From G965220825 sp965220825 (GTDB taxonomy: Bacteria; Pseudomonadota; Alphaproteobacteria; UBA828), in assembly GCA_965220825.1 (NCBI GenBank), contig OZ244839.1:2666001-2730000 (forward strand): a DNA stretch of 64,000 nt, in the 5' to 3' direction. The notes below the pieces were generated by a model that ran no database searches, was not told where the DNA came from, and worked only from the letters and a program-made list of their open reading frames with translations. Shown piece after piece: positions 52,825-60,963 of the stretch. The translations under genes and the position numbers were made by a program. Positions within the stretch are counted from its first letter, which is position 1. The number at the start of each line of letters is the position of its first letter.

Positions 52825-53835
52825 CTAGCGCTGCAGGCGCCGGGCGATGTCCATCGCCGCGTAGGTGAGAACGCCGTCGGCGCCCGCGCGCTTGAAGGCC
52901 TGGAGCGCCTCCAGGAGCGCGCCGTCGCCGTCCAGCCAGCCCCGCTCGCCCGCCGCCTTGAGCATCGAATATTCGCCGGAGACCTGATAGGCGAAGGTCG
53001 GCAGGCCGAAGGCCGCCTTCACCCGGTGAACGATATCGAGATAGGGCATGCCGGGCTTCACCATCACCATGTCGGCGCCCTCCTCGATGTCCATGGCGAC
53101 TTCCCGTAGCGCCTCGTTGCCGTTGGAGGGGTCCATCTGGTAACTGCGCTTGTCGCCGCCGCCGAGGCTCTGCCCCGATCCCACGGCGTCCCGGAACGGT
53201 CCGTAATAGACGGACGCATATTTCGCCGCATAGGAGAGGATGCGCACCTTCTCGAAACCTGCTTCGTCCAGCGCCCGGCGAATGGCGCCGACGCGACCGT
53301 CCATCATGTCCGAGGGCGCGATCACGTCGCAGCCGGCCCGGGCCTGGTTCAGCGCCTGGGCGCACAGCACCTCGACGGTCTCGTCATTGACCACATGGCC
53401 GTCCCGGAGAAGCCCGTCCTGGCCGTGGCTGGTGTAGGGATCGAGCGCCACGTCGCAGATGGTGCCCATCTGCGGCACCGTCTGCTTGATCGCGCGTACC
53501 GCGCGGCAGACGAGATTGTCCGGGTTGAGCGCCTCGCCGCCGTCCGGCGTCTTCAGCGCGGCGGGCGTCTGGGGAAAGACCGCGACCGCCGGGATTCCGA
53601 GGTCGAAGGCCTCGCGCGCGCGCTCTGCCAGCACGTTCGCGCTGGTTCGGAAGACGCCCGGCATGGACGGCACCGGTTCGCTGCGTCCCTCTCCCTCACA
53701 GACAAAGACGGTCCAGATCAGATCGTCGGGTGCGAGCGTCGTTTCTGCGACCAGGCGCCGCGACCAGTCGTCGTACCGGTTGCGGCGAAGGCGGGTCTCG
53801 GGATAGCGCCCCAGGGCGCGCGGATAGTCGATCAT
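52825..53835 (-). CDS. hemB: Delta-aminolevulinic acid dehydratase (porphobilinogen synthase)
   Basis: Condenses two aminolevulinic acid molecules to porphobilinogen for haem. The 336-residue protein has the Schiff-base lysines Lys205 (SYAAKYAS) and Lys260 (MVKPGMPYLD), and DVALDPYTSHGQDG, in which the zinc-binding cysteines of other HemBs are replaced, as in the magnesium-dependent form. The ATG at 53835 is chosen because a good GGAGG precedes it. It lies alone, convergent with the MgsC-type gene and divergent from the DUF427 gene. Confidence 0.96.
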   Translation of the reverse strand: MIDYPRALGRYPETRLRRNRYDDWSRRLVAETTLAPDDLIWTVFVCEGEGRSEPVPSMPGVFRTSANVLAERAREAFDLGIPAVAVFPQTPAALKTPDGGEALNPDNLVCRAVRAIKQTVPQMGTICDVALDPYTSHGQDGLLRDGHVVNDETVEVLCAQALNQARAGCDVIAPSDMMDGRVGAIRRALDEAGFEKVRILSYAAKYASVYYGPFRDAVGSGQSLGGGDKRSYQMDPSNGNEALREVAMDIEEGADMVMVKPGMPYLDIVHRVKAAFGLPTFAYQVSGEYSMLKAAGERGWLDGDGALLEALQAFKRAGADGVLTYAAMDIARRLQR

Positions 53836-54015
53836 CTCATCCTCCGGGAAGCGCGCGGACCATAGCCGCCCCGCCGTCCCGCCGCCAGACGAACGGGCGC
53901 AAGGCGCCACACCGCCGCGCAGGTGCCGTAGCGAGCAAGCGTCTTCCCCGTCTTCCCATCGTCGCACGGCGCGATAGACTGCACCGGAGGCTAACGAACC
54001 GATGGAGGTCCAACC

Positions 54016-54300
54016 ATGGCCCGCGCAACCTGGCAGGGGCAGGTCATCGCCGAATCCGGGACGTGGCAGACCGTCGAAGGCAATGTGTATTTCCCGCTGG
54101 AGGCTGTGAACCGCGCGTTCCTCGAGCCAAGTTCCACCACGACTGTCTGCGGCTGGAAGGGAACGGCGCACTACTACACCGTCAATGTCGACGGCCAGCG
54201 GAACGCCGATGCGGCATGGTACTACCCGGATTCCAAGCCTGCGGCCGCGAATATCCGGGGCCATGTCGCCTTCTGGCGGGGTGTCGCCGTCGAAACCTGA
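54016..54300 (+). CDS. DUF427 domain protein
   Basis: A 94-residue small beta-rich protein of the DUF427 family. It contains TWQTVEGNVYFPLEAV, the TTTVCGWKGTAHYYTVNVDG stretch and AAWYYPDSKPAA, in family order. No function is known. The ATG at 54016 lies in the divergent gap with hemB. It probably has its own promoter. Confidence 0.88.
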   Translation: MARATWQGQVIAESGTWQTVEGNVYFPLEAVNRAFLEPSSTTTVCGWKGTAHYYTVNVDGQRNADAAWYYPDSKPAAANIRGHVAFWRGVAVET

Positions 54301-54447
54301 ATTCCGTACACCGGATGGCGCGGGAAGGGTGCGGATATCACGCCCGGCGGGCCCGTTCGCGCGTCCCGGGCTCGCGCTTTCGTTCGCGTTTTGTTACGAT
54401 GGCACGAGCAGGGCGGGCCGTACGGGTCGGCTGCAGCGGGATGGCCG

Positions 54448-54639
54448 ATGGATCGGGAAGCGATGAAGCGGCGCCTCATCGAGTTGCGCATGGAGCACGG
54501 GGATCTGGACGACATGATCGGCCGTTCCGGGCCCGCCATGGACGAGCTCCGGCTCCGGCGCATGAAGAAGCGGAAGCTCGCGCTGAAGGACGAAATCGCC
54601 AAGCTGGAAAGCGCCCTGGTACCCGATCTGATTGCCTGA
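54448..54639 (+). CDS. YdcH family protein (DUF465)
   Basis: A 63-residue helical protein of the DUF465 family. It has EHGDLDDMI near the start, and LRRMKKRKLALKDEIAKLE at the C-terminal end, the family signature. Unknown role. An ATG 57 bases upstream would add an unrelated leader, so the ATG at 54448 is used. It is followed by purE by 67 bases. Confidence 0.85.
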   Translation: MDREAMKRRLIELRMEHGDLDDMIGRSGPAMDELRLRRMKKRKLALKDEIAKLESALVPDLIA

Positions 54640-54706
54640 ACGGGCGGACGGAACGCCGCCCCGCGCTGGCGGCGAGGGCGCCGGACCTTCCAGACAGGGA
54701 GACGAC

Positions 54707-55201
54707 ATGACCGGGACGGACGCCGTCGTCGGGATCGTCATGGGAAGCCAGTCGGACTGGGAGACCATGCGCCATGCCGCCGAGACCCTCGAGGCGCTCG
54801 GCGTTCGCCACGAGACGCGGATCGTTTCGGCCCACCGCACGCCAAAGCGGCTCTACGCCTATGCGGAGACGGCGCGGGAGCGGGGGCTCAGGGTGATTAT
54901 CGCCGGTGCCGGCGGCGCGGCCCATCTGCCGGGCATGACGGCGGCGCTCACGCCGCTTCCCGTGCTCGGCGTGCCGGTGGAGAGCAGGAGCCTCAAGGGG
55001 CTGGACAGTCTGCTTTCCATCGTTCAGATGCCGGGTGGCGTGCCGGTGGGGACCCTCGCCATCGGGCGGGCCGGCGCGGTGAACGCGGCGCTGCTCGCCG
55101 CTTCCATCATCGCTCTCGACGACACGGATGTGGCAGCGGCGCTGGATCGCTGGCGCGCGCGGCAGACCGCCTCGGTCGCCGAGACCCCGTCCGACCCTTG
55201 A
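54707..55201 (+). CDS. purE: N5-carboxyaminoimidazole ribonucleotide mutase
   Basis: Moves the carboxyl group in purine synthesis step 6. The 164-residue class I PurE has VMGSQSDWETM near the N-terminus, SAHRTPKRLY (the catalytic His), IAGAGGAAHLPGM and LSIVQMPGGVPVGTLAIG. The ATG at 54707 follows CAGGGAGAC. Its stop overlaps the purK start by 4 bases (TTGA). Confidence 0.97.
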   Translation: MTGTDAVVGIVMGSQSDWETMRHAAETLEALGVRHETRIVSAHRTPKRLYAYAETARERGLRVIIAGAGGAAHLPGMTAALTPLPVLGVPVESRSLKGLDSLLSIVQMPGGVPVGTLAIGRAGAVNAALLAASIIALDDTDVAAALDRWRARQTASVAETPSDP

Positions 55202-56292
55202 TCGCGCCGGGCGCCACTCTCGGCATCCTGGGGGGCGGCCAGCTTGGGCGCATGCTGGCGCTGGCCGCGGCGCCGCTCGGCTATCGCTGCCACATCTTCT
55301 CGCCCGAGGCGAACGGCTCGGCGGCTCAGGTCGCGGCGGCGGAGACCGTTGCGGACTATGGGGACGCGGCAGCGCTCGATTCGTTCGCGGCCGCCGTCGA
55401 CGTGGCGACGGTGGAATTCGAGAACGTACCGGCGGAGGCCCTCGAGCGCCTCGCCGCAAGGGTGCCGGTGCGGCCCGGCGCCCGGTCGCTCCGGATCGCC
55501 CAGAACCGGGTGGCGGAGAAGGACTTCGTCCGGCGCCTCGGGTTGGAAACGACCGCCTACGCAGCGCTCGAGAGCGCGGCGGGGGCCGCCGCCGCCGACC
55601 GGGCGGTGGGAAGGCCCGCCCTGCTCAAGACCCAGACCATGGGCTATGACGGCAAGGGCCAGGTGCCGCTCGCGCCGGGCGACGATCTGGTGAAGGCGTG
55701 GGATGCGCTCGGGCGCCGGCCCGCGATCCTGGAGGCTCTCGTGCCCTTTCGCTGCGAAGTTTCCGTGGTTGCGGTCCGTGGGGCCGAGGGCGGCGTGGCC
55801 TGCTTCGACCCGGTGGAGAACCGCCATGCGGGCGGGATTCTGGACGTGACACTGGCGCCTGCCGACCTTGCGCCGGATATCGCCGCCGCCGCGCGCGGTG
55901 CCGCGGCCGATATCGCCCGACACCTCGATCATGTGGGTGCGCTCGCCGTCGAGCTGTTCGTCGTCGGCGACGGGCGGCTTCTGGTCAACGAGATCGCACC
56001 CCGCGTGCACAATTCGGGCCACTGGACCATCGAGGGCTGCGAAACGAGTCAGTTCGCTCAGCATGTGCGCGCCGTCTGCGGTCTGCCGCTGGGCTCGCCC
56101 GCGCGCCGCGCGAACGCCGCGATGAAGAACCTGATCGGGCGGGATGCGGAACGATGGCCGGCGCTGGCCGCTGCGCGCGGGGCCTGTCTGCACCTCTATG
56201 GCAAGGCGGAGGCACGGCCCGGCCGCAAGATGGGCCACGTCACCTGGCTCACGCCCCTGGATTGCCCGCCCCGCCCGCCGGAGTGGCCCTGA
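55198..56292 (+). CDS. purK: N5-carboxyaminoimidazole ribonucleotide synthase, TTG start
   Basis: Carboxylates aminoimidazole ribonucleotide using bicarbonate and ATP. The 364-residue ATP-grasp protein shows TLGILGGGQLGRMLALAA, TVEFENVPAEAL, LLKTQTMGYDGKGQ and LVNEIAPRVHNSGHWT. The start is a TTG overlapping the purE stop, the only start that joins the family N-terminus. Its stop lies 16 bases from the convergent COQ9-type gene. Confidence 0.96.
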   Translation: MIAPGATLGILGGGQLGRMLALAAAPLGYRCHIFSPEANGSAAQVAAAETVADYGDAAALDSFAAAVDVATVEFENVPAEALERLAARVPVRPGARSLRIAQNRVAEKDFVRRLGLETTAYAALESAAGAAAADRAVGRPALLKTQTMGYDGKGQVPLAPGDDLVKAWDALGRRPAILEALVPFRCEVSVVAVRGAEGGVACFDPVENRHAGGILDVTLAPADLAPDIAAAARGAAADIARHLDHVGALAVELFVVGDGRLLVNEIAPRVHNSGHWTIEGCETSQFAQHVRAVCGLPLGSPARRANAAMKNLIGRDAERWPALAAARGACLHLYGKAEARPGRKMGHVTWLTPLDCPPRPPEWP

Positions 56293-56308
56293 CCGGGTGC
56301 GCCTGCGC

Positions 56309-56980
56309 TCATTCCGGCCCGCGGCGCGGGGCCGCAGCGCGGGCGGCCGTGCGCAGACGGCGCAAAAGGTCGCCGCCGGGCGGGCGCAGGTGCGTGAGGC
56401 GGCCGCGTGCGGTCTGGATGCGCATCACGTCTTCGATGCGGCGGTCGAGAAAGGACCAGGTCTCTTCCGCGCCGTCGGACTCGTCTTCCAGCCAGAACAG
56501 AAGCGTCGAGAGATAGACACCAGCGAGAAGCATGCGCTTGGTGTAGAAGTTGAAATCGGTGGAGCGGTCGCCCACGGCGAACCAGATCACATCGACGGTG
56601 CGGTAGAGCGCCCGGAGTGCGCGAGGGCCGTTTGAGGGCTGTGCGAGCACCGGCAGCGCCGCGCGGATCGCCTCGCGGTGGGCGGTGTTCTCTTCGAGCC
56701 TCGAGCGCACGGCGTAGGCGATTCTCTCCCGGATGCGCATGTCGTCGAGCGCGGCCTCCCGCAGCGATGCATCGAGGCGGCGATCGGCGCGGGCCGTGTG
56801 ATAGTCGATGAGCGCAACCGGACCGCCGGGAAAGGCGCGCCGCGCCGCTTCCGGGTCGAGGCCGAGGTCTGCCGCGGCCGCATCGAACAACGCGTCGGAC
56901 CAGCCGTCGAACGGTGCGTGCGCGAGCGCCGCATCCAGAATCCGGTCTCGCGTCTCATCAGGGGGCAGTGTGCGTTGCAC
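56309..56980 (-). CDS. COQ9 family ubiquinone biosynthesis protein
   Basis: A 223-residue TetR-like lipid-binding protein of the COQ9 family, which assists late steps of ubiquinone synthesis. It has the start RDRILDAALAHAPFDGWS, an RRLDASLREAAL-type middle and the family block TDFNFYTKRMLLAGVYLSTLLFWL, shown only in part. The start is a GTG at 56980, 3 bases after the peptide deformylase stop, so the two form a unit. Confidence 0.9.
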   Translation of the reverse strand: MQRTLPPDETRDRILDAALAHAPFDGWSDALFDAAAADLGLDPEAARRAFPGGPVALIDYHTARADRRLDASLREAALDDMRIRERIAYAVRSRLEENTAHREAIRAALPVLAQPSNGPRALRALYRTVDVIWFAVGDRSTDFNFYTKRMLLAGVYLSTLLFWLEDESDGAEETWSFLDRRIEDVMRIQTARGRLTHLRPPGGDLLRRLRTAARAAAPRRGPE

Positions 56981-56983
56981 GGC

Positions 56984-57532
56984 TTAGCTCTCGTCGGGCG
57001 GGTGGCGGCCGAGTTCGCTGGTGAAGGTGAGGGTGGAGAGATCGGTCATCCGCATGGGATAGAGAATACCGTCGAGATGGTCGCACTCATGCTGCACCAC
57101 GCGGGCGTGGAAGCCCTGTGCCTCGCATGTGCGGGCGAGCCCCTCGCCGTCGATCCAGCGGTAGCGGATATGGGCGTGGCGCGGTACCAGCCCGGCGAGC
57201 CCCGGGAGGGAAAGGCAGGCCTCCATCGCTTCCGTCGTCTCGGCGCCCATGGGCTCGATTTCCGGATTGATAAGCACCGTGGGTGCAACCGCCGCCTCTT
57301 CCATCGCCTCGTGCGCTCCGTCTTCCGTGTCCTCGGGCGGTATCCGGAGCAGAACCAAGCGGAGCGGCACATGCACCTGCGGCGCGGCGAGTCCCGCGCC
57401 GCTCGCATCCTCTACGGTCTCCGTCATGTCCGCGATGAGCTGGCGGATGAACGGCGATCCCGGGTCGGCAACGGGCTCCGCGCGCCGACGCAGCACCGGA
57501 TGGCCCATGCGTGCGATCTTGAGAATGGCCAT
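56984..57532 (-). CDS. def: Peptide deformylase
   Basis: Removes the formyl group from new proteins. The 182-residue enzyme has GAGLAAPQV (motif 1), a cysteine metal ligand in EACLSLPGLAG (motif 2, with Ala in place of the usual Gly before the Cys), and HECDHLDG (HExxH, motif 3). It starts at ATG 57532; a larger upstream frame is not coding-like. The gap to the divergent rpsU is about 100 bases. Confidence 0.94.
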   Translation of the reverse strand: MAILKIARMGHPVLRRRAEPVADPGSPFIRQLIADMTETVEDASGAGLAAPQVHVPLRLVLLRIPPEDTEDGAHEAMEEAAVAPTVLINPEIEPMGAETTEAMEACLSLPGLAGLVPRHAHIRYRWIDGEGLARTCEAQGFHARVVQHECDHLDGILYPMRMTDLSTLTFTSELGRHPPDES

Positions 57533-57633
57533 GGTCCCAGCCTCGTCGCTGTTGACCGGAGTCTGGTGATTTCCTACCTTGCCGCCAAGCGGGGGCCGGA
57601 GCCTCCCGCGAACGGTATGAGGGAGAAGAAAGC

Positions 57634-57837
57634 TTGGTACATGTCGTCGTAAGAGAAAACAATGTCGATCAGGCGCTGAAGGCATTGAAGAAGAAGATGC
57701 AGCGCGAAGGCGTTTTTCGCGAGATGAAGATGCGCCGTCATTACGAGAAGCCCTCGGAGCGGCGGGCGCGAGAGAAGGCGGAAGCCGTGCGGCGCGCACG
57801 CAAGCTCGCTCGCAAGCGCGCACAGCGGGAAGAGTAG
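57634..57837 (+). CDS. rpsU: 30S ribosomal protein S21, TTG start
   Basis: A 67-residue small-subunit protein, almost identical in layout to other alphaproteobacterial S21 proteins: REGVFREMK, MRRHYEKPSERRAREKAEA and a very basic ARKLARKRAQREE tail. The start is a TTG at 57634 preceded by GGGAGAAG; no ATG or GTG gives the right N-terminus. S21 supports initiation at weak Shine-Dalgarno sites. Confidence 0.95.
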   Translation: MVHVVVRENNVDQALKALKKKMQREGVFREMKMRRHYEKPSERRAREKAEAVRRARKLARKRAQREE

Positions 57838-57905
57838 CCCGCGAATCCCGCCTGCGCATCGTGCGGCCGAGCACGAGGCGCCTCACACCCTAATCCGACC
57901 GAACC

Positions 57906-57929
57906 GGCTCCGGGCCGCGCCGCGGAGCC
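57906..57929. terminator. GC palindrome between rpsU and pntB
   Basis: Arms GGCTCCG / CGGAGCC with a 10-base loop lie between two convergent genes, without a following T-run. It is the fifth such element at a convergent junction in the window. Confidence 0.3.
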
Positions 57930-57945
57930 TGGGCGCAACGGGCGG

Positions 57946-59328
57946 CTACAGGTCCTTCACGATCTCTTCCACCATTTTCTTGGCGTCGCCGAAGAGCATC
58001 ATGGTGTTGTCCCGATAGAACACGGGATTGTCGACGCCTGCATAGCCCGGTGCCAGCGAGCGCTTGACGAACAGCACGGTCTTGCAGAGTTCGACGTCGA
58101 GGATCGGCATGCCGGCGATGGGGCTCTGCGGGTCGGTCTTTGCCACCGGGTTGACCACGTCGTTGGCGCCGATCACGAAGGCCACGTCGGTGTTGGGCAT
58201 GTCGCTGTTGATGTCCTCGAGTTCGAAAACCGCGTCATAGGGTACGTTGGCCTCGGCCAGCAGCACGTTCATATGGCCCGGCATCCTGCCCGCCACCGGG
58301 TGGATGGCGTAACGCACCTCGACCCCCTTGCTCTGGAGGAGATCCGCCATCTCGCGGACGGCGTGCTGGGCCTGCGCGACGGCGAGGCCGTAGCCCGGCA
58401 CGATCACCACCGAGCCCGCATTGCTCATGATGAAGGCCGCATCGTCGGCGCTGCCGGCCTTGTGGGTCCTGTCCGCAGACGTTACCGCGCCGCCGCCGCC
58501 GGTGCCGAAGCCGCCCAGGATCACGCTGACGAAGGAGCGGTTCATCGCCCGGCACATGACATAGCTGAGAATGGCGCCCGCCGAGCCGACCAGCGCGCCG
58601 ACCACGATCAGCACCGTGTTCTCCAAAGTGAAACCGATCCCGGCGGCCGCCCAGCCCGAATAGGAGTTGAGCATGGAGATCACCACCGGCATGTCCGCGC
58701 CGCCGATGGGAACAATCAGCAATATGCCGAACAGCAGCGCGAGCCCGGTCATGATCCAAAAGACCGACTCCTGCTGCTCGATGGAGAAGACCGCTCCGCA
58801 GGCGATGATGGCGATGGCGATGGTGAGGTTGAGCAGGTGCTGCCCACGGAAGACCAGGGGCGCGCCCGTCATGAGCTCCTGGAGCTTGGCGAAGGCCACG
58901 ATGGAGCCGGTGAAGGTCAGCGCGCCGATCACGACACCGAAGGTCATCTCGATCCGGCTGATCAGCCGGATGTCGCCGGGCATGCCGATATGGAAGGTCT
59001 GCGGCGCGTAGAACGCTGCCGCCGCCACCAGAACCGCCGCAAGCCCCACCAGGCTGTGAAAGGCCGCGACGAGCTGCGGCATCGCGGTCATGCGGATGCG
59101 CAGCGCGATGAGCGTCCCGATCACGGCGCCCACCGCGATCCCGACGATGATCCAGAGATAGTCCTCGACTCCCGGCTGGGCGAGCGTGGTGCCGATGGCG
59201 ACGGCCATGCCGGCGATGCCGAAGATGTTGCCGCTCCGCGCGGTGGCGGGCGAAGACAGCCCGCGCAAGGCCATGATGAAGCAGACTGCGGCAATCAGAT
59301 AGAGGATCGCCGAAACATTGGCGGACAT
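57946..59328 (-). CDS. pntB: NAD(P) transhydrogenase subunit beta
   Basis: Proton-pumping transhydrogenase subunit that binds NADP(H). The 460-residue protein has many membrane helices in its N-terminal half and a soluble C-terminal domain with GYGLAVAQAQHAV, HPVAGRMPGHMNVLLAEA and FVIGANDVVNPVA, which bind NADP. It completes a pntAA-pntAB-pntB set in alphaproteobacterial split order. Start at 59328, 10 bases after the alpha-2 stop. Confidence 0.97.
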   Translation of the reverse strand: MSANVSAILYLIAAVCFIMALRGLSSPATARSGNIFGIAGMAVAIGTTLAQPGVEDYLWIIVGIAVGAVIGTLIALRIRMTAMPQLVAAFHSLVGLAAVLVAAAAFYAPQTFHIGMPGDIRLISRIEMTFGVVIGALTFTGSIVAFAKLQELMTGAPLVFRGQHLLNLTIAIAIIACGAVFSIEQQESVFWIMTGLALLFGILLIVPIGGADMPVVISMLNSYSGWAAAGIGFTLENTVLIVVGALVGSAGAILSYVMCRAMNRSFVSVILGGFGTGGGGAVTSADRTHKAGSADDAAFIMSNAGSVVIVPGYGLAVAQAQHAVREMADLLQSKGVEVRYAIHPVAGRMPGHMNVLLAEANVPYDAVFELEDINSDMPNTDVAFVIGANDVVNPVAKTDPQSPIAGMPILDVELCKTVLFVKRSLAPGYAGVDNPVFYRDNTMMLFGDAKKMVEEIVKDL

Positions 59329-59338
59329 GGCGAACGTC

Positions 59339-59638
59339 CTATTTCTTCTTCTTGAACATCGCGAGCATGCGTTGGGTGACCGTAAATCCCCCGAATATGT
59401 TGACCGCGGCGAGGCCCACCGCCACGCCGCCCAGAATCTTGGCGATCCCGCCCTCGGCGGGTGCCGCCGCCAGCAGCGCGCCCACGATGATCACGCTGGA
59501 GATCGCGTTCGTGACCGACATCAGGGGGGTGTGCAGCGCCGGCGTAACGCTCCACACCACGTAGTAGCCGACGAAGACCGCGAGAACGAAGATCGTGACC
59601 GCGATGACGAGCGGGTGGAGCGTCAGCACATGTTCCAT
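59339..59638 (-). CDS. NAD(P) transhydrogenase subunit alpha, part 2 (membrane)
   Basis: A 99-residue membrane protein with three or so helices, corresponding to the C-terminal membrane part of single-chain PntA. It contains VGYYVVWSVTPALHTPLMSVTNAIS, shown only in part, a family signature. It lies 2 bases downstream of the alpha-1 stop. The split of PntA into two chains is normal in alphaproteobacteria. Confidence 0.95.
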   Translation of the reverse strand: MEHVLTLHPLVIAVTIFVLAVFVGYYVVWSVTPALHTPLMSVTNAISSVIIVGALLAAAPAEGGIAKILGGVAVGLAAVNIFGGFTVTQRMLAMFKKKK

Positions 59639-59640
59639 GG

Positions 59641-60792
59641 CTAGAGTTCTTTGCCCTTGAGCGCCGGATTCACCACCGCGCCGTCCCTGGTCAGCAGGGC
59701 GCCCTTGATCACCTCGTCGTCCCAGTCGATAGCGAGTGACCGGCTCTCCTCGTCGATCATGGGCTTGATGAAGTTGAAGAGGTTTCGCGCATAGAGCGCG
59801 CTGGTATCGGCGGGGATCCGGGTCGGGTAGTTGGCGTGGCCGATGATGGTGACGCCGTGGCGCACCGTCACGCGGTCGCGCTCGGTCAGCGTGCAGTTGC
59901 CGCCGGTGTCGATGGCGAGGTCCACGATCACGGAACCGGGCTTCATGTCCGCCACCATCGCCTCGGTGACCAGCACCGGCGCGGCGCGGCCGGGGATCTG
60001 CGCGGTGGCGATACAGATGTCGTGGTTCTTCAGGGTCTCGTGGATGAGGTCCGCCTGACGGCGCTTGTACTCTTCGCCCATCTCCCGGGCGTAGCCGCCG
60101 GCGGTCTCCGCGCCGTCGGAGTCGGCGTCCACGGAGACGAACTTGGCGCCGAGGCTCGCCACCTGCTCCTTGACCGCGGGACGCACGTCGAACGCGGAGA
60201 CCAGGGCGCCGAGCCGGTGCGCGGTCGCGATCGCCTGCAAGCCGGCGACGCCCGCACCCAGCACCAGGACGCGGGCGGGGGCCACCGTGCCGGCGGCGGT
60301 CATCATCATGGGCAGGATGCGGCCGAAATGGGCGGCGGCGTCGATCACCGCCCGGTAGCCCGCGATATTGCTCTGAGACGAGAGGGCGTCCATGGACTGC
60401 GCCCGGCTGATGCGCGGCACCAGCTCCATGGCGAAGGAGGTGACGCCACGGTCGGCATAGGCCTGCACCTGGTCGTTCCGCTGCAGGGGTTGGAGAAGCC
60501 CCACCAGGATCGAGCCGGGGCGGACCAGCGCGACCTCGTCCATCCCGTTCTCGCCCGCAAGCGGCGCACGGACCTTGGCCACCAGATCGGCCTCGCCATA
60601 GACCGCCTTCGCATCCGCCACGATATGCGCACCGGCCGCCGTCAGCAGCTCGTCGGGTATCCAGGCGCCCTCGCCGGCGCCGCGTTCGACCAGCATCTCC
60701 ACACCGAGGGCAGTGAATTTTTTGATGGAGTCAGGAGAGGCGGCGATCCGGGTTTCACCCGGGGCGATCTCCCGCGGTACGCCGATTTTCAT
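59641..60792 (-). CDS. pntA: NAD(P) transhydrogenase subunit alpha, part 1 (soluble)
   Basis: A 383-residue NAD-binding domain. It has KIGVPREIAPGETRIAASPD at the start, LVPRISRAQSMDALSSQSNIAGY, shown only in part, VLVLGAGVAGLQAIATAHRLGA (Rossmann) and DLAIDTGGNC. Start at ATG 60792. It leads the pnt operon. The 171-base upstream gap carries no gene, but holds a candidate hairpin pointing the other way. Confidence 0.96.
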   Translation of the reverse strand: MKIGVPREIAPGETRIAASPDSIKKFTALGVEMLVERGAGEGAWIPDELLTAAGAHIVADAKAVYGEADLVAKVRAPLAGENGMDEVALVRPGSILVGLLQPLQRNDQVQAYADRGVTSFAMELVPRISRAQSMDALSSQSNIAGYRAVIDAAAHFGRILPMMMTAAGTVAPARVLVLGAGVAGLQAIATAHRLGALVSAFDVRPAVKEQVASLGAKFVSVDADSDGAETAGGYAREMGEEYKRRQADLIHETLKNHDICIATAQIPGRAAPVLVTEAMVADMKPGSVIVDLAIDTGGNCTLTERDRVTVRHGVTIIGHANYPTRIPADTSALYARNLFNFIKPMIDEESRSLAIDWDDEVIKGALLTRDGAVVNPALKGKEL

Positions 60793-60862
60793 GCTGACGA
60801 ATCTAGTCTCCGGTGCCCGAGCGGCGGTGGCACAATGCCGCGCCGGATACGGTTTGCCAAGG

Positions 60863-60894
60863 CCTTCCGGCCCGGTCCGCGAAGGTATTTTTTC
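60863..60894 (+). terminator. Terminator-like hairpin on the + strand upstream of pntA
   Basis: CCTTCCGG and CCGCGAAGG pair with one bulged base around a 6-base loop, followed by TATTTTTTC. No gene on the + strand feeds into it. It might end an antisense transcript through the pnt operon, or be coincidence. Only the sequence is certain. Confidence 0.35.
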
Positions 60895-60963
60895 ATCCCG
60901 CCGGTTTGTCCTCGCAAGGGATGTTGTGCGCCTCCGGGACGTGTCCTTAGAAAGCGTTCCGGA

